In this document: positions 56,123-64,000 of the stretch, one piece after another
How the letters are laid out: every line of letters starts with the position of its first letter
Numbering within the stretch: position 1 is the first letter of the stretch
NCBI RefSeq assembly: GCF_003674065.1
Contig: NZ_RDBE01000010.1
Span: forward strand, 778,906-842,905
Direction: 5' to 3'
Length of the DNA: 64,000 bases
DNA from: Nocardioides mangrovicus
Lineage (GTDB): Bacteria; Actinomycetota; Actinomycetes; Propionibacteriales; Nocardioidaceae
The notes under the pieces: model-generated
Told to the model about the DNA's origin: nothing
Database searches by the model: none
Seen by the model: only the letters and a program-made list of their open reading frames with translations
Program-made: the position numbers and the translations under genes

Positions 56123-56167
56123 TGCGCCGCTGAGAACCCCTGCCACGCCCGTCTCAGGTGCCGTCCC

Positions 56168-56719
56168 TCAGCCGTAGGTGTCGCGCGGTCCGCGGCCCTT
56201 GACCCGCAGCCGCCCCTTGCGCCAGCTCGGGCCGTGCGGGCCGCGGACCTCGACCACGGTGACGGTGCCCTCGCCGAGCTCCTCGTTGAGCCGTCCGACG
56301 AGATTCGCCACCAGCAGCTGCAGCTGGGTGGCCCAGGCGGTGGAGTCGCAGCACACCACCAGCCGGCCGTCCTCGAAGGAGTCGGGGCGGCAGTGCTCGG
56401 CCACCTCGTGCCCGACGATCCCGGCCCAGCGGGCGAACACGCCGTGCACCCGGAGGTCGGTGTCCCACCCGGCCGAGGCGACCAGCCGCTCGATGCTGGT
56501 GTCCAGCGACTGCGGGTCGCGCTCGTCGGGATGGGCGCCGCTGTAGCCCGAGGAGCCACTGCGCCCGCGCGGGGCCGAGGGCGGCGGCTCGCCCCGGCCC
56601 GCCCGCCTGGCTCGGCGGGGTCCGGTGCGCCCGGCCAGGCCGCGGGCGATGATCCGGGCCAGCTCGAGCCCGTCCTCCTCGTGCGCGTCGTCTCCGGCGG
56701 GGGAGCCGTCCTCAGGCAC
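56168..56719 (-). CDS. dciA: DciA (DUF721) replicative-helicase loader candidate
   Basis: 183 aa. The first 85 residues are a disordered, Arg/Gly/Ser-rich region. The DUF721 domain spans about 92-165: [20 protein letters not shown] and [20 protein letters not shown]. DciA proteins bind DnaB and help load it at the origin in bacteria without DnaC/DnaI; the gene lies in the recF-gyrB interval in most actinobacteria. The GTG overlaps the recF stop by 8 bp, so the two are co-translated. Confidence 0.88.
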   Translation of the reverse strand: MPEDGSPAGDDAHEEDGLELARIIARGLAGRTGPRRARRAGRGEPPPSAPRGRSGSSGYSGAHPDERDPQSLDTSIERLVASAGWDTDLRVHGVFARWAGIVGHEVAEHCRPDSFEDGRLVVCCDSTAWATQLQLLVANLVGRLNEELGEGTVTVVEVRGPHGPSWRKGRLRVKGRGPRDTYG

Positions 56720-57839
56720 GGGTCACCTCGCCCTCGGCCACGGTGAAGCGCGTGCCCTGCAGGGCGACCGGTACGTCGTCGGGCACCGCCGCGGTGACCA
56801 GCACCTGCTCGGCGTCGGCGACGAGCGAGGCGAGCTGGTCGCGACGGCCGGCGTCGAGCTCGGCGAAGACGTCGTCGAGCACCAGGATCGGGTCGTCGCC
56901 CTCGGCGCGCAGCAGGTCGAAGCAGGCCAGCCGCAGGGCCAGCGCGAACGACCAGGACTCGCCGTGGCTGGCGTAGCCCTTCACCGGCAGGTCGCCCAGG
57001 GTGAGCACGAGGTCGTCGCGGTGCGGGCCGACCAGGCTGATGCCGCGGTCCAGCTCGTCGGAGCGCCGCTCGGCGACGGCAGCGAGCAGCGCCTCGGTGA
57101 GCGCGTGCTGGTCGGTGGCGGGGGTCTCGACGAACGAGCATCGGTACACCGCGACGGCGTCGTCGCGAGTGGCGCCACGGGCGACCGCCTCGTAGGCCTT
57201 GCCGAGCAGCGGTTCGAGGTCCTCGACCAGCCGGACCCGCGCGGCGACGATCTCGCCTCCGAGGCGCGCGAGGTGGGCGTCCCACACGCCGAGGGTGTCC
57301 AACGCGCCCGAGGAGCCGCCGCGGCGAGTGGCGCCGGCGGTCTTGAGCAGCGAGTTGCGCTGCTTGAGCACGCGCTCGTAGTCCGACCGGACGCCGGCGA
57401 AGCGCGGGGTACGCAGCACCAGCAGGTCGTCGAGGAAGGCCCGGCGCACCGACGGGTCGCCCTTGACCAGGGCGAGGTCGTCCGGCGAGAAGACCACCGT
57501 GCGCACCAGCCCGACCAGCTCGCGCGCCTTGGGTAGCGGGGAGCGGTTGACCCGGGCCCGGTTCGAGCGTCCCGGGTTGATCTCGACCTCGAGCACCGCC
57601 CGCCGGTCCTCGCGCATCACCGCCGCGCGGATGACGGCCTGCTCGGCGCCCCGGCGCACCAGGGGAGCGTCGCCCGCCACCCGGTGCGAGGAGAGCCGGG
57701 AGAGGTAGTCGATCGCCTCGACCAGGTTGGTCTTGCCCTGCCCGTTGCGGCCCACGAACGCCGTCGGCCCGGCCGACAGCTCGACCTCGAGGTCCGCCCA
57801 GGACCGGAAGTCGTGCAGCAGCAGCTGGGCGACGTGCAA
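56712..57839 (-). CDS. recF: DNA replication/repair protein RecF
   Basis: 375 aa. Walker A is [18 protein letters not shown], the ABC signature region is [20 protein letters not shown] (Walker B DD and D-loop), and [20 protein letters not shown] is the RecF-specific motif. It loads RecA at gaps and assists fork restart. The TTG at 57837-57839 follows the gnd stop by 3 bp and is the only start compatible with the family start ([20 protein letters not shown]). It overlaps dciA downstream. Confidence 0.96.
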   Translation of the reverse strand: MHVAQLLLHDFRSWADLEVELSAGPTAFVGRNGQGKTNLVEAIDYLSRLSSHRVAGDAPLVRRGAEQAVIRAAVMREDRRAVLEVEINPGRSNRARVNRSPLPKARELVGLVRTVVFSPDDLALVKGDPSVRRAFLDDLLVLRTPRFAGVRSDYERVLKQRNSLLKTAGATRRGGSSGALDTLGVWDAHLARLGGEIVAARVRLVEDLEPLLGKAYEAVARGATRDDAVAVYRCSFVETPATDQHALTEALLAAVAERRSDELDRGISLVGPHRDDLVLTLGDLPVKGYASHGESWSFALALRLACFDLLRAEGDDPILVLDDVFAELDAGRRDQLASLVADAEQVLVTAAVPDDVPVALQGTRFTVAEGEVTRA

Positions 57840-57842
57840 GCG

Positions 57843-58769
57843 CTACGCCGGAGCGTCGTCGGTGTGGCCCGGGTGGGCGGTGGGGGAGTCTTCGGGGTGC
57901 ACGGCGTGCCCGCCGAACTGGTTGCGCATGGCGGCCACGGCCTTCATCGCCGGGGAGTCGTCCTGGCGCGAGGAGAACCGGGCGAACAGCGAGGCCGCGA
58001 TGGCCGGCAGCGGGACGGCGTTGTCGATGGCGGCCTCGACGGTCCAGCGGCCCTCGCCGGAGTCGTCGGCGTAGCCGCGGATCTTCTCCAGGTCGTCGTC
58101 CTCGTCCAGCGCGTTGACCAGGAGGTCCAGCAGCCAGGAGCGGATGACGGTGCCCTCGCGCCAGGATCGGAAGACCTCGGTGACGTTCTCGACCTCGTCG
58201 ACCGCCTGCAGCAGCTCCCAGCCCTCGGCGTAGGACTGCATGATGGCGTACTCGATGCCGTTGTGGACCATCTTGGCGAAGTGGCCGGCGCCGACCTTGC
58301 GGCCCGCGTGCACCCAGCCGAACTCGCCCTCGGGCTTGAGCGCGTCGAACGCAGGCTGGGCCTTGGCGACGTCCTCGTCGCTGCCACCGGTCATGAGCGC
58401 GTAGCCGTTCTTCAGGCCCCACACGCCACCGGAGACGCCGCAGTCGACGAACCCGATGCCCTTCTTGGCGAGCATGTCGGCGTGCAGCTGGTCGTCGGTC
58501 CAGCGCGAGTTGCCGCCGTCGACGATCAGGTCGCCCTCGCCGAGCAGGTCGCTGAGCTCCTCGACGGTGGCCTGGGTGGGCTCACCGGCGGGGACCATCA
58601 CCCACACCACCTTGGGCGAGTCCGGCAGGGCCCCGACCAGCTCCTCGAGGCTGCCGACGTCGCTGACGTCGGGGTTGCGGTCGTAGCCGACCACGGTCAG
58701 TCCGGCGTTGCGCATGCGCTCGCGCATGTTGCCGCCCATCTTGCCCAGGCCGATCAGTCCGATGTGCAT
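57843..58769 (-). CDS. gnd: 6-phosphogluconate dehydrogenase, decarboxylating (short form)
   Basis: 308 aa, the compact GndA/YqeC type. The Rossmann GxGxxG is IGLIGLGKMGGNMRERM. DGGNSRWTDD and VDCGVSGGVWGLKNGYALM (substrate loop with the GVSGG motif) and KMVHNGIEYAIMQSYAEGWE (catalytic Lys and Glu) follow. It oxidises 6-phosphogluconate to ribulose-5-phosphate with release of CO2 and NAD(P)H. ATG 58767-58769 follows TAGGAGTTGCTC. Its place between dnaN and recF is the usual actinobacterial arrangement. Confidence 0.95.
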   Translation of the reverse strand: MHIGLIGLGKMGGNMRERMRNAGLTVVGYDRNPDVSDVGSLEELVGALPDSPKVVWVMVPAGEPTQATVEELSDLLGEGDLIVDGGNSRWTDDQLHADMLAKKGIGFVDCGVSGGVWGLKNGYALMTGGSDEDVAKAQPAFDALKPEGEFGWVHAGRKVGAGHFAKMVHNGIEYAIMQSYAEGWELLQAVDEVENVTEVFRSWREGTVIRSWLLDLLVNALDEDDDLEKIRGYADDSGEGRWTVEAAIDNAVPLPAIAASLFARFSSRQDDSPAMKAVAAMRNQFGGHAVHPEDSPTAHPGHTDDAPA

Positions 58770-58827
58770 GAGCAACTCCTACACCTAGAGGGGAGACGGC
58801 GCGTGTCCTGGGGCCGAGCAGCCGGGG

Positions 58828-60009
58828 TCAGGACAGCAGCCGGCGGGGCATGAGCAGGTACCGGAAGTCCGCGTCGGCCTCACCGTCGAGGGCGTCGAGA
58901 CCGGAGATCACGACGGGCTTGGCTGCGGTGGTGAAGGCCAGCTCGACGAAGGGAGCCTCGATGGCGGTGAGCCCGTCGAGGAGGAACGCGGGGTTGAAGC
59001 CGGTGGTGATCTCCTCACCGGAGACCTCCGCCTCGATCGACTCCGAGGCCATCGCCTCGTCACCGCTGCCGGCGTCGAGGGTGAGCACGTTGTCGGCGAA
59101 GTGCAGCTGGACCGCGGTGTTGCGCTCGGCGACGAGCGAGACGCGCTTGACGGCGTCGACCAGGACGGCGCGGTCCACCCGCGCGGTGGTGAGGTGCTCG
59201 GTGGGGAAGAGGGCGCGGACCTTGGGGAAGTCGCCGTCCAGCAGCCGGGTGGTGGTGCGCCGCACGCCGCCGTCGGACTGCCCCTCGAAGCCGATGAGAC
59301 CCTCGCCGGCGCCGGATGCGGCCAGCGCGATGCGCACCTCGGTGCCGCCGGTCAGCGACTTGGCGGTGTCGGCGAGCACCTTGGCCGGGACCAGGGCCGC
59401 GGCCGAGGTGTCCGGGGCGCCGGGCGACCAGGTCAGGTCGCGGCTGGAGAGCCGGAACCGGTCGGTGGCCAGCAGCGCGATGTGCTCGCCCTCCATCTCG
59501 ACCCGGACACCGGTCAGGACGGGCAGCATGTCGTCGCGGCCGGCGGCCGTGACGGCCTGGTTCACCGCGTGGGCGAACAGCCCGCTGGGCACGGTGCCGC
59601 GCGACTCGGGCATGGCCGGCAGCGTGGGGTAGTCCTCGACCGGCAGCGTCGGGAGGCTGAAGCGCGCCGAACCGCAGGTGACCGTGGCCTTGGCGCCGTC
59701 GACGCTGAACTCCACGGTGCGGCTGGGCAGCGCGCGGCAGATGTCGGCCAGCAGCCGGCCGGAGACCAGCGCACGGCCCTCGTCGACGACGTCGGCGGCC
59801 AGCGTCGCGCGGGCCGAGGTCTCGTAGTCGAAGGTCGAGAGCTGCAGACCGTCGCCACTGCCGTCGCCCGTGTCGGCGCCGTCGGCGTCGAGCGGGCCCG
59901 CCTGGATCATCAGCCCGGCGAGCACCGGGGCGCTGGGACGGATCGGCAGGGCCCGGGCGGTCCAGGCGACGGCGTCGGCGAGGACGTCACGTTCGACGCG
60001 GAACTTCAC
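58828..60009 (-). CDS. dnaN: DNA polymerase III sliding clamp (beta subunit)
   Basis: 393 aa, three topologically equal clamp domains. MKFRVERDVLADAVAWTARA opens domain 1; the LPTLPVEDYPTLP region and FAHAVNQAVTAAGRDDMLPV lie in domains 1-2; GEEITTGFNPAFLLDGLTAI and the C-terminal YLLMPRRLLS are the DnaN hallmarks (the usual end is MPMRL). The ring tethers the polymerase to DNA. The GTG follows AGGAGAACCACAC. It lies left of oriC, transcribed away from it. Confidence 0.97.
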   Translation of the reverse strand: MKFRVERDVLADAVAWTARALPIRPSAPVLAGLMIQAGPLDADGADTGDGSGDGLQLSTFDYETSARATLAADVVDEGRALVSGRLLADICRALPSRTVEFSVDGAKATVTCGSARFSLPTLPVEDYPTLPAMPESRGTVPSGLFAHAVNQAVTAAGRDDMLPVLTGVRVEMEGEHIALLATDRFRLSSRDLTWSPGAPDTSAAALVPAKVLADTAKSLTGGTEVRIALAASGAGEGLIGFEGQSDGGVRRTTTRLLDGDFPKVRALFPTEHLTTARVDRAVLVDAVKRVSLVAERNTAVQLHFADNVLTLDAGSGDEAMASESIEAEVSGEEITTGFNPAFLLDGLTAIEAPFVELAFTTAAKPVVISGLDALDGEADADFRYLLMPRRLLS

Positions 60010-60376
60010 GTGTGGTTCTCCTGCTCACGACTCGTACGGGAGCCCGATCCTGCCACGTGCCGTTGTCCCCAGGTACGGGCGTGGGTGAAGTTGGGTCGCG
60101 AAGTTGAAATTACGGAATTCATCGTCGTCATCGGTGGTGTGGACGCTGTGGACAAGGGCCGTTCGGGCAGGTCGTGACGCGTGTCCGTCTGCACAGCCGG
60201 TGTGGGGGAGTCGGTGGAGAAGTCGCCGTGGGTGTGGGCGGCGCGAGCGGCTGTGGTCGGCGTCGTCGGCTCGTCCACAGCCGGGCCACACCACGCGGGC
60301 CGGCGTGCACATCGGCGTCCATATCTTGCAGGCGTGTGATTCGCCCGCCCGCCGACCGGGTGCTGGCAGCGACGGG
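60010..60376. other. Candidate chromosomal origin oriC (dnaA-dnaN intergenic region)
   Basis: 367 bp without a gene, in the standard actinobacterial oriC position. DnaA-box-like 9-mers are TTGTCCACA (minus, 60155-60147), GCGTCCACA (minus, 60146-60138, directly abutting it), TTGTCCCCA (60063-60071) and TCGTCCACA (60271-60279), with further degenerate copies. An AT-richer stretch (AAGTTGAAATTACGGAATTC, 60101-60120) may be the unwinding element. Fewer perfect boxes are visible than in Streptomyces. Confidence 0.8.
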
Positions 60377-61963
60377 TCACGCCTGCTTGGCCTGCTGCTT
60401 GATGCGGGTGGTGAGCTCGGTGACCTGGTGGAAGACGTTGCGACGCTCGGCGAGGTCCTTGCGGATGCGACGGTCGGCGTTCATCACGGTGGTGTGGTCG
60501 CGACCGCCGAACTGCTGGCCGATCTTGGGCAGGGAGAGGTCGGTGAGCTCGCGGCACAGGTACATGGCGATCTGGCGGGCGGTCACCAGGGCCCGGGTGC
60601 GGCTGGGGCCGCACAGCTCGTCGATGGAGAAGGAGAAGTAGGAGGCGGTCTGGGCGATGATCAGCCCGGCCGTGACCTCCGGGTCGCCGCCTTCGGGGAT
60701 GAGGTCCTTCAACACGATCTCGGCCAGCGTGAGGTCGACGTCTTGGCGGTTGATGCTGGCGAAGGCGGTCACCCGGATCAGCGCACCCTCGAGCTCGCGG
60801 ATGTTGGTCTGGATCCGCGAGGCGATGAACTCCAGCACCTCGGGAGGAGCCACCAGGCGGTCGGCGGCCGCCTTCTTGCGCAAGATCGCGATGCGCGTCT
60901 CCAGGTCGGGCGGCTGGACGTCGGTCAGCAGGCCCCACTCGAAGCGGTTGCGGAGTCGGTCCTCGAGCTGCTCGAGCCGCTTGGGCGGCCGGTCGGAGCT
61001 GATGACGATCTGCTTGTTGGCGTTGTGCAGCGCGTTGAAGGTGTGGAAGAACTCCTCCTGCGTCTGGATCTTGCCCTCGAGGAACTGGATGTCGTCGATC
61101 AGCAGCACGTCGATGTCGCGGTACTTCTTCTGGAACGCCGCCGCCTTGTCGTCGCGGATGGCGTTGATGAACTCGTTGGTGAACTCCTCCGAGGACACGT
61201 AGCGCACTGCGGCACCGGAGTAGAGGTTGCGCACGTAGTGGCCGATGGCGTGCAGCAGGTGGGTCTTGCCCAGCCCGGAGTCGCCGTAGACCAGCAGCGG
61301 GTTGTAGGCCTTGCCCGGCGCCTCGGCCGCGGCGACGGTGGCCGCGTGGGCGAACCGGTTGCTGGCCCCGATGACGAAGGTCTCGAAGACGTACTTGGGG
61401 TTGAGCGGGCTCTGCGGCGCCTCGTGTCGCGCGCCCGCGGCGCGCTGGGACTGACCGGGCAGGTAGCCCCGGCCCGGCTGGATCGACTCATCGATGTGTG
61501 GCTTTGTCGACATGTCGACGTCACGAGGACCAAGCTGGCTGGGCACCTCCGCAACCGGGTTCGACGCCGCGGTGTGCGGTGCCGCCTGGTGCGGGACCAC
61601 CTGCTCGGACTCCGCTTGCTCGAGCCCCGCTTGCTCGTGCCCCGTGGGCTCGGCGGGGGTGAGGGTGTCGTCGATGGTCACCACCAGCCGGGTGGCGTGA
61701 CCGAGCTGCTCGCCGAGCGCGTCCTCGACGCGGGTGCGCAGCTTCGAGGCGAACTGGTTCTGGGTGAACTCGTTGGGCACGGCGAGCACGAAGGTGTGCT
61801 CGGCGTGCATCACCGGCCGGCTGCTGGAGAGCCACACGCGGTGAGCCGGGGCGGTGTCCTCGACGATCCGCGACCAGACCTGGTCCAGGTCCGCTGCCTG
61901 GTGGCCGGTCGGCTGATGACCGCCGGCCTCGCCGCCGGTTCCGCTCGCGCTGCTCGACTCCAC
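60377..61963 (-). CDS. dnaA: Chromosomal replication initiator DnaA
   Basis: About 528 aa. Domain I begins [21 protein letters not shown] long Gln/Glu/Pro-rich domain II includes a 15-bp repeat. Domain III has Walker [21 protein letters not shown] and Walker [15 protein letters not shown]. Domain IV contains the DNA-binding signature [15 protein letters not shown]. It binds DnaA boxes and melts oriC. GTG 61961-61963 is preferred as it has AAGGGG about 10 bp upstream; an in-frame GTG at 62000-62002 lies within a perfect DnaA box, so the longer form is less likely but cannot be excluded. Confidence 0.97.
   Translation of the reverse strand: MESSSASGTGGEAGGHQPTGHQAADLDQVWSRIVEDTAPAHRVWLSSSRPVMHAEHTFVLAVPNEFTQNQFASKLRTRVEDALGEQLGHATRLVVTIDDTLTPAEPTGHEQAGLEQAESEQVVPHQAAPHTAASNPVAEVPSQLGPRDVDMSTKPHIDESIQPGRGYLPGQSQRAAGARHEAPQSPLNPKYVFETFVIGASNRFAHAATVAAAEAPGKAYNPLLVYGDSGLGKTHLLHAIGHYVRNLYSGAAVRYVSSEEFTNEFINAIRDDKAAAFQKKYRDIDVLLIDDIQFLEGKIQTQEEFFHTFNALHNANKQIVISSDRPPKRLEQLEDRLRNRFEWGLLTDVQPPDLETRIAILRKKAAADRLVAPPEVLEFIASRIQTNIRELEGALIRVTAFASINRQDVDLTLAEIVLKDLIPEGGDPEVTAGLIIAQTASYFSFSIDELCGPSRTRALVTARQIAMYLCRELTDLSLPKIGQQFGGRDHTTVMNADRRIRKDLAERRNVFHQVTELTTRIKQQAKQA
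61601..61645 (-). repeat. 15-bp minisatellite in dnaA domain II
   Basis: Three 15-bp units (CTGCTCGGACTCCGC, TTGCTCGAGCCCCGC, TTGCTCGTGCCCCGT on the plus strand) encode a pentapeptide series read as [14 protein letters not shown]. The spacing keeps the frame of the linker. Confidence 0.65.
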
Positions 61964-61994
61964 CCGAGACGCCCCTTCTCCTCGATCCACACGT

Positions 61995-62117
61995 TTGTCC
62001 ACAGGTTGTGCACCGGGTCTCGCGCGTCGCTCTCCGCGAAACGATCCAAGGGCTCGGTGGCGAGGAACCTAACAACGCGGCGGGCGTCCGATCAACCAGT
62101 TCTCCACAGGGTCCACA
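61995..62117 (-). promoter_or_regulatory. dnaA promoter and DnaA boxes
   Basis: On the minus strand a -35 TTGATC (62095-62090) and -10 TAGGTT (62071-62066) are 18 bp apart. A perfect box TTGTCCACA lies downstream at 61995-62003. TTCTCCACA (62100-62108) and GGTCCACA (62110-62117) lie just upstream of the -35. Autoregulation by DnaA is likely. Confidence 0.65.
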
Positions 62118-62217
62118 CGTCATCGGCGTGTCGTTGTCGAAGGTTGTGCTCGGCGTGCGATCCTGCTCCGTTCTGCGCTCGACCGGATGGCCCCCGGGCA
62201 CGCTCCCCGACGTCGGT

Positions 62218-62247
62218 TTGACCCTGGTTCGCAGCCCCGCGTACCGT
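62218..62247 (+). promoter_or_regulatory. rpmH promoter
   Basis: TTGACC (62218-62223) and TACCGT (62242-62247) are 18 bp apart, about 130 bp before the rpmH GTG. The remaining leader holds a ribosome site (CGGAGAACAGCC) and no other clear feature. Confidence 0.55.
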
Positions 62248-62376
62248 TGTGCGGTCCCGGTCGTGGCGTAGCCGATCACGCCGGGGACAACGTGTCCGGA
62301 CCGCCGTGAGCACCCCGGCGACAGGCACCCGTAGACCTGGCAGCACCCCCGAGCAGAACGTGAGCGGAGAACAGCC

Positions 62377-62514
62377 GTGAGCAAGCGCACCTACCAGCCC
62401 AACAACCGTCGTCGTCACAAGACGCACGGCTTCCGCCTGCGGATGCGGACCCGCGCCGGGCGCGCGATCATGTCCGCGCGGCGCCGCAAGGGCCGCAAGG
62501 ACCTGGCGGTCTGA
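62377..62514 (+). CDS. rpmH: 50S ribosomal protein L34
   Basis: 45 aa, the normal size. [20 protein letters not shown] and the [14 protein letters not shown] end match L34 in full. It is one of the most basic ribosomal proteins and helps assemble the large subunit. The GTG follows CGGAGAACAGCC. It begins the rpmH-rnpA-yidD-yidC operon that faces away from dnaA, the universal arrangement at bacterial origins. Confidence 0.98.
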   Translation: MSKRTYQPNNRRRHKTHGFRLRMRTRAGRAIMSARRRKGRKDLAV

Positions 62515-62544
62515 GCCGCACCGGCCGCCCCCGGTCCGGCTGAT

Positions 62545-62907
62545 GTGCTCACCCGCTCCCTCCGACTTCTCGACGGCGCCGGCTTCGACGCCGCGGTCCG
62601 CGGCGGCCGTCGGGCCGGCTCGCGCCTCCTGGTCGTCCACCACGCGCCGGCCGCTCCTGGCTCCGAGGCGCGACGGCAGATCGGCTTCGTGGTCTCTCGC
62701 GCCGTCGGCGGCGCCGTCGTGCGCAACCGCGTGAAGCGACGGCTGCGGCACCTGATGGCCGAGCGCACCGAGACGCTGCCCGCGGGCACCTACGTCGTCC
62801 GGGCCCAGCCGGCCGCGGCCGCCGCGAACTGGGGAGAACTCGGCGAGGCGCTCGATCGTTGTGTCGAGAGGGTCCTCACACAGTCCTCGGGTCGGGAGCG
62901 GTCGTGA
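62545..62907 (+). CDS. rnpA: Ribonuclease P protein component
   Basis: 120 aa. The RNR motif is [20 protein letters not shown], preceded by IGFVVSRAV. It is the basic protein cofactor of the RNA enzyme that matures tRNA 5' ends. GTG 62545 is the first start in frame; the stop overlaps the yidD GTG (GTGA). Confidence 0.95.
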   Translation: MLTRSLRLLDGAGFDAAVRGGRRAGSRLLVVHHAPAAPGSEARRQIGFVVSRAVGGAVVRNRVKRRLRHLMAERTETLPAGTYVVRAQPAAAAANWGELGEALDRCVERVLTQSSGRERS

Positions 62908-63152
62908 AGCACGTGCTCATCGCGTTGCTGCGGGCGTATCGGTTCGCGATCTCCCCGCTCTACGGCCAGGTCTGCCGCTACCACCCCACGTGCTCGGCGT
63001 ACGCGCTCGGCGCGGTCACCGAGCACGGCGCGGTGCGGGGCTCGTGGCTGGCGGTACGACGCGTGCTGCGCTGTCACCCGTGGGCCGCCGGCGGCTACGA
63101 CCCGGTCCCACCCGCCCTTCCCCTATCTGCGCCGCCTAGGCGAGGAGCCTGA
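62904..63152 (+). CDS. yidD: Membrane protein insertion efficiency factor YidD
   Basis: 82 aa. The family signature [20 protein letters not shown] is followed by [20 protein letters not shown] and [13 protein letters not shown], with the conserved cysteines. It is a small amphipathic membrane-associated protein that helps YidC and SecYEG insert membrane proteins. It overlaps rnpA by 4 bp and ends directly before yidC. Confidence 0.95.
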   Translation: MKHVLIALLRAYRFAISPLYGQVCRYHPTCSAYALGAVTEHGAVRGSWLAVRRVLRCHPWAAGGYDPVPPALPLSAPPRRGA

Positions 63153-64000
63153 ATGTCCTTCTTCTCCGACATCGGCCACTTCATCATGACGCCGCTGTAC
63201 TACCTGGTCTCCGGCGTGCTGGTCGGGTGGCACTCGGTCTGGGGCGCGGTCTTCGGCGCCGACTCGGCCGCGGCGTGGGCGCTCTCGGTGGTAGGCCTCA
63301 CCGTGGTCATCCGGGCTGCCCTGATCCCGCTGTTCGTCAAGCAGATCAAGTCCAGCCGCAACATGCAGCTGATCCAGCCCAAGGTGAAGGAGCTGCAGAA
63401 GAAGTACGGCCACGACCGCGAGAAGCTCGCGGCCGAGACGATGGCGCTCTACAAGGAGACCGGGACCAACCCGTTCGCCTCGTGCCTGCCGCTGATCATC
63501 CAGATGCCGATCTTCTTCGCGCTGTTCCGGCTCGTCGACCACGCGGCGAAGCAGAACCAGGGGCACGGCTTCCTCACCGACAAGCTCGCCCTGAGCTTCG
63601 CGAACGCCCCGTTCTTCGGTGGCGCGCTGAAGAACAGCTTCACCAGCGACGGCGGCAGCATCAGCGTCAAGATCATCGCCGCGGTGCTGGTCGTGGTCAT
63701 GACGGCGACGACCTTCCTCACCCAGCGCCAGCTGATGAGCAAGAACATGCCGGCCGACGCGATGACCGGCCAGTACGCCCAGCAGCAGAAGATGCTGCTC
63801 TACGTGCTGCCGCTGGTGTTCGCGGTGGGCGGCATCGCGTTCCCGATCGGCGTCATCTTGTACTGGACCACCTCCAACATCTGGACGATGGGCCAGCAGT
63901 TCTGGGTGATCCGCAACAACCCGGCGCCCAACACCGAGGCGTTCCGCGCGAAGGAGAGGCGCGACGCCGAGAAGGCGGCACGGCACGGCACTCCCGAGAT
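63153..64000 (+). CDS. yidC: Membrane protein insertase YidC/Oxa1 (partial)
   Basis: The first 282 codons; the 3' end lies beyond the window. Transmembrane segments include VWGAVFGADSAAAWALSVVG, VVIRAALIPLFVKQIKSSRN with the conserved Arg in the hydrophilic groove, and ASCLPLIIQMPIFFALFRLV. QQQKMLLYVLPLVFAVGGIA and FPIGVILYWTTSNIWTMGQQ are the terminal Oxa1 helices. It inserts and folds inner-membrane proteins. The ATG follows GAGGAGCCTGA, immediately after the yidD stop. Confidence 0.97.
   Translation, partial: MSFFSDIGHFIMTPLYYLVSGVLVGWHSVWGAVFGADSAAAWALSVVGLTVVIRAALIPLFVKQIKSSRNMQLIQPKVKELQKKYGHDREKLAAETMALYKETGTNPFASCLPLIIQMPIFFALFRLVDHAAKQNQGHGFLTDKLALSFANAPFFGGALKNSFTSDGGSISVKIIAAVLVVVMTATTFLTQRQLMSKNMPADAMTGQYAQQQKMLLYVLPLVFAVGGIAFPIGVILYWTTSNIWTMGQQFWVIRNNPAPNTEAFRAKERRDAEKAARHGTPE

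Overview
This is one high-GC, gene-dense stretch of a chromosome that contains the replication origin of an actinobacterium. The order rpmH-dnaA-oriC-dnaN-gnd-recF-dciA-gyrB-gyrA-DUF3566-tRNA-Ile-tRNA-Ala, followed by crgA and the pknAB/pbpA/rodA/pstP/fhaAB cluster, is the classic actinobacterial origin neighbourhood. GTG starts are common, many genes look leaderless, and alkB is fused to rubredoxin. Together these suggest Nocardioides or another member of the Nocardioidaceae; the genus is inferred, not proven. Genes left of oriC in the core run mostly on the minus strand and genes right of it on the plus strand, co-oriented with the forks.

Left arm, accessory metabolism (1-35 kb). 1-4.4 kb: a biotin-dependent acyl-CoA (probably 3-methylcrotonyl-CoA) carboxylase pair, a divergent TetR repressor and an organic-acid MFS carrier. 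4.4-7.6 kb: SWIM protein plus Snf2 helicase. 8-13 kb: DHA2 drug exporter, a diguanylate cyclase, an M13 metallopeptidase and a putative ribbon-helix-helix protein behind 8-bp iterons. 13-17.5 kb: quinone oxidoreductase, M15 lipoprotein peptidase, a 39-residue hyperacidic peptide, and an alkB-rubredoxin/tetR alkane module. 17.5-24 kb: extracellular nuclease, polyphosphate glucokinase, PhoD and a SulP carrier, a set that suggests phosphate scavenging. 24-28.7 kb: membrane and stress proteins, polysaccharide deacetylase, MscS, PlsC and an atypical SDR. 28.7-35 kb: a GntR-controlled hydantoinase A/B plus cysteine-amidase operon, divergent from an isocitrate-lyase-family gene.

Cell-wall and signalling block (35-48 kb). 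tRNA-Leu is followed by fhaA-fhaB-pstP-rodA-pbpA-pknA-pknB, with start/stop overlaps up to pknA. It couples Ser/Thr phosphorylation to peptidoglycan synthesis. Next come DUF881, an internally duplicated crgA, a rhomboid protease with a non-canonical start, a cyclophilin, a DUF5324-like protein and DUF3817. 48-51 kb holds endonuclease I, SURF1, a thioesterase, two tRNAs, a DLW-39 protein and DUF3566.

Replication core (51-64 kb). gyrA, gyrB, dciA, recF, gnd, dnaN, oriC and dnaA lie on the minus strand. rpmH, rnpA, yidD and yidC (cut by the window edge) lie on the plus strand.

No prophage, insertion sequence or CRISPR array was seen, and no single complete new system stands out. The most unusual points are: a palindromic repeat translated inside accD1, with a related copy between gyrA and gyrB; a 15-bp coding minisatellite shared by a drug exporter, gyrB and dnaA; a tandem-duplicated CrgA; a rhomboid whose zinc finger needs a CTG start; and a recurrent TANNNT-N6/7-GTG/ATG leaderless promoter signature.
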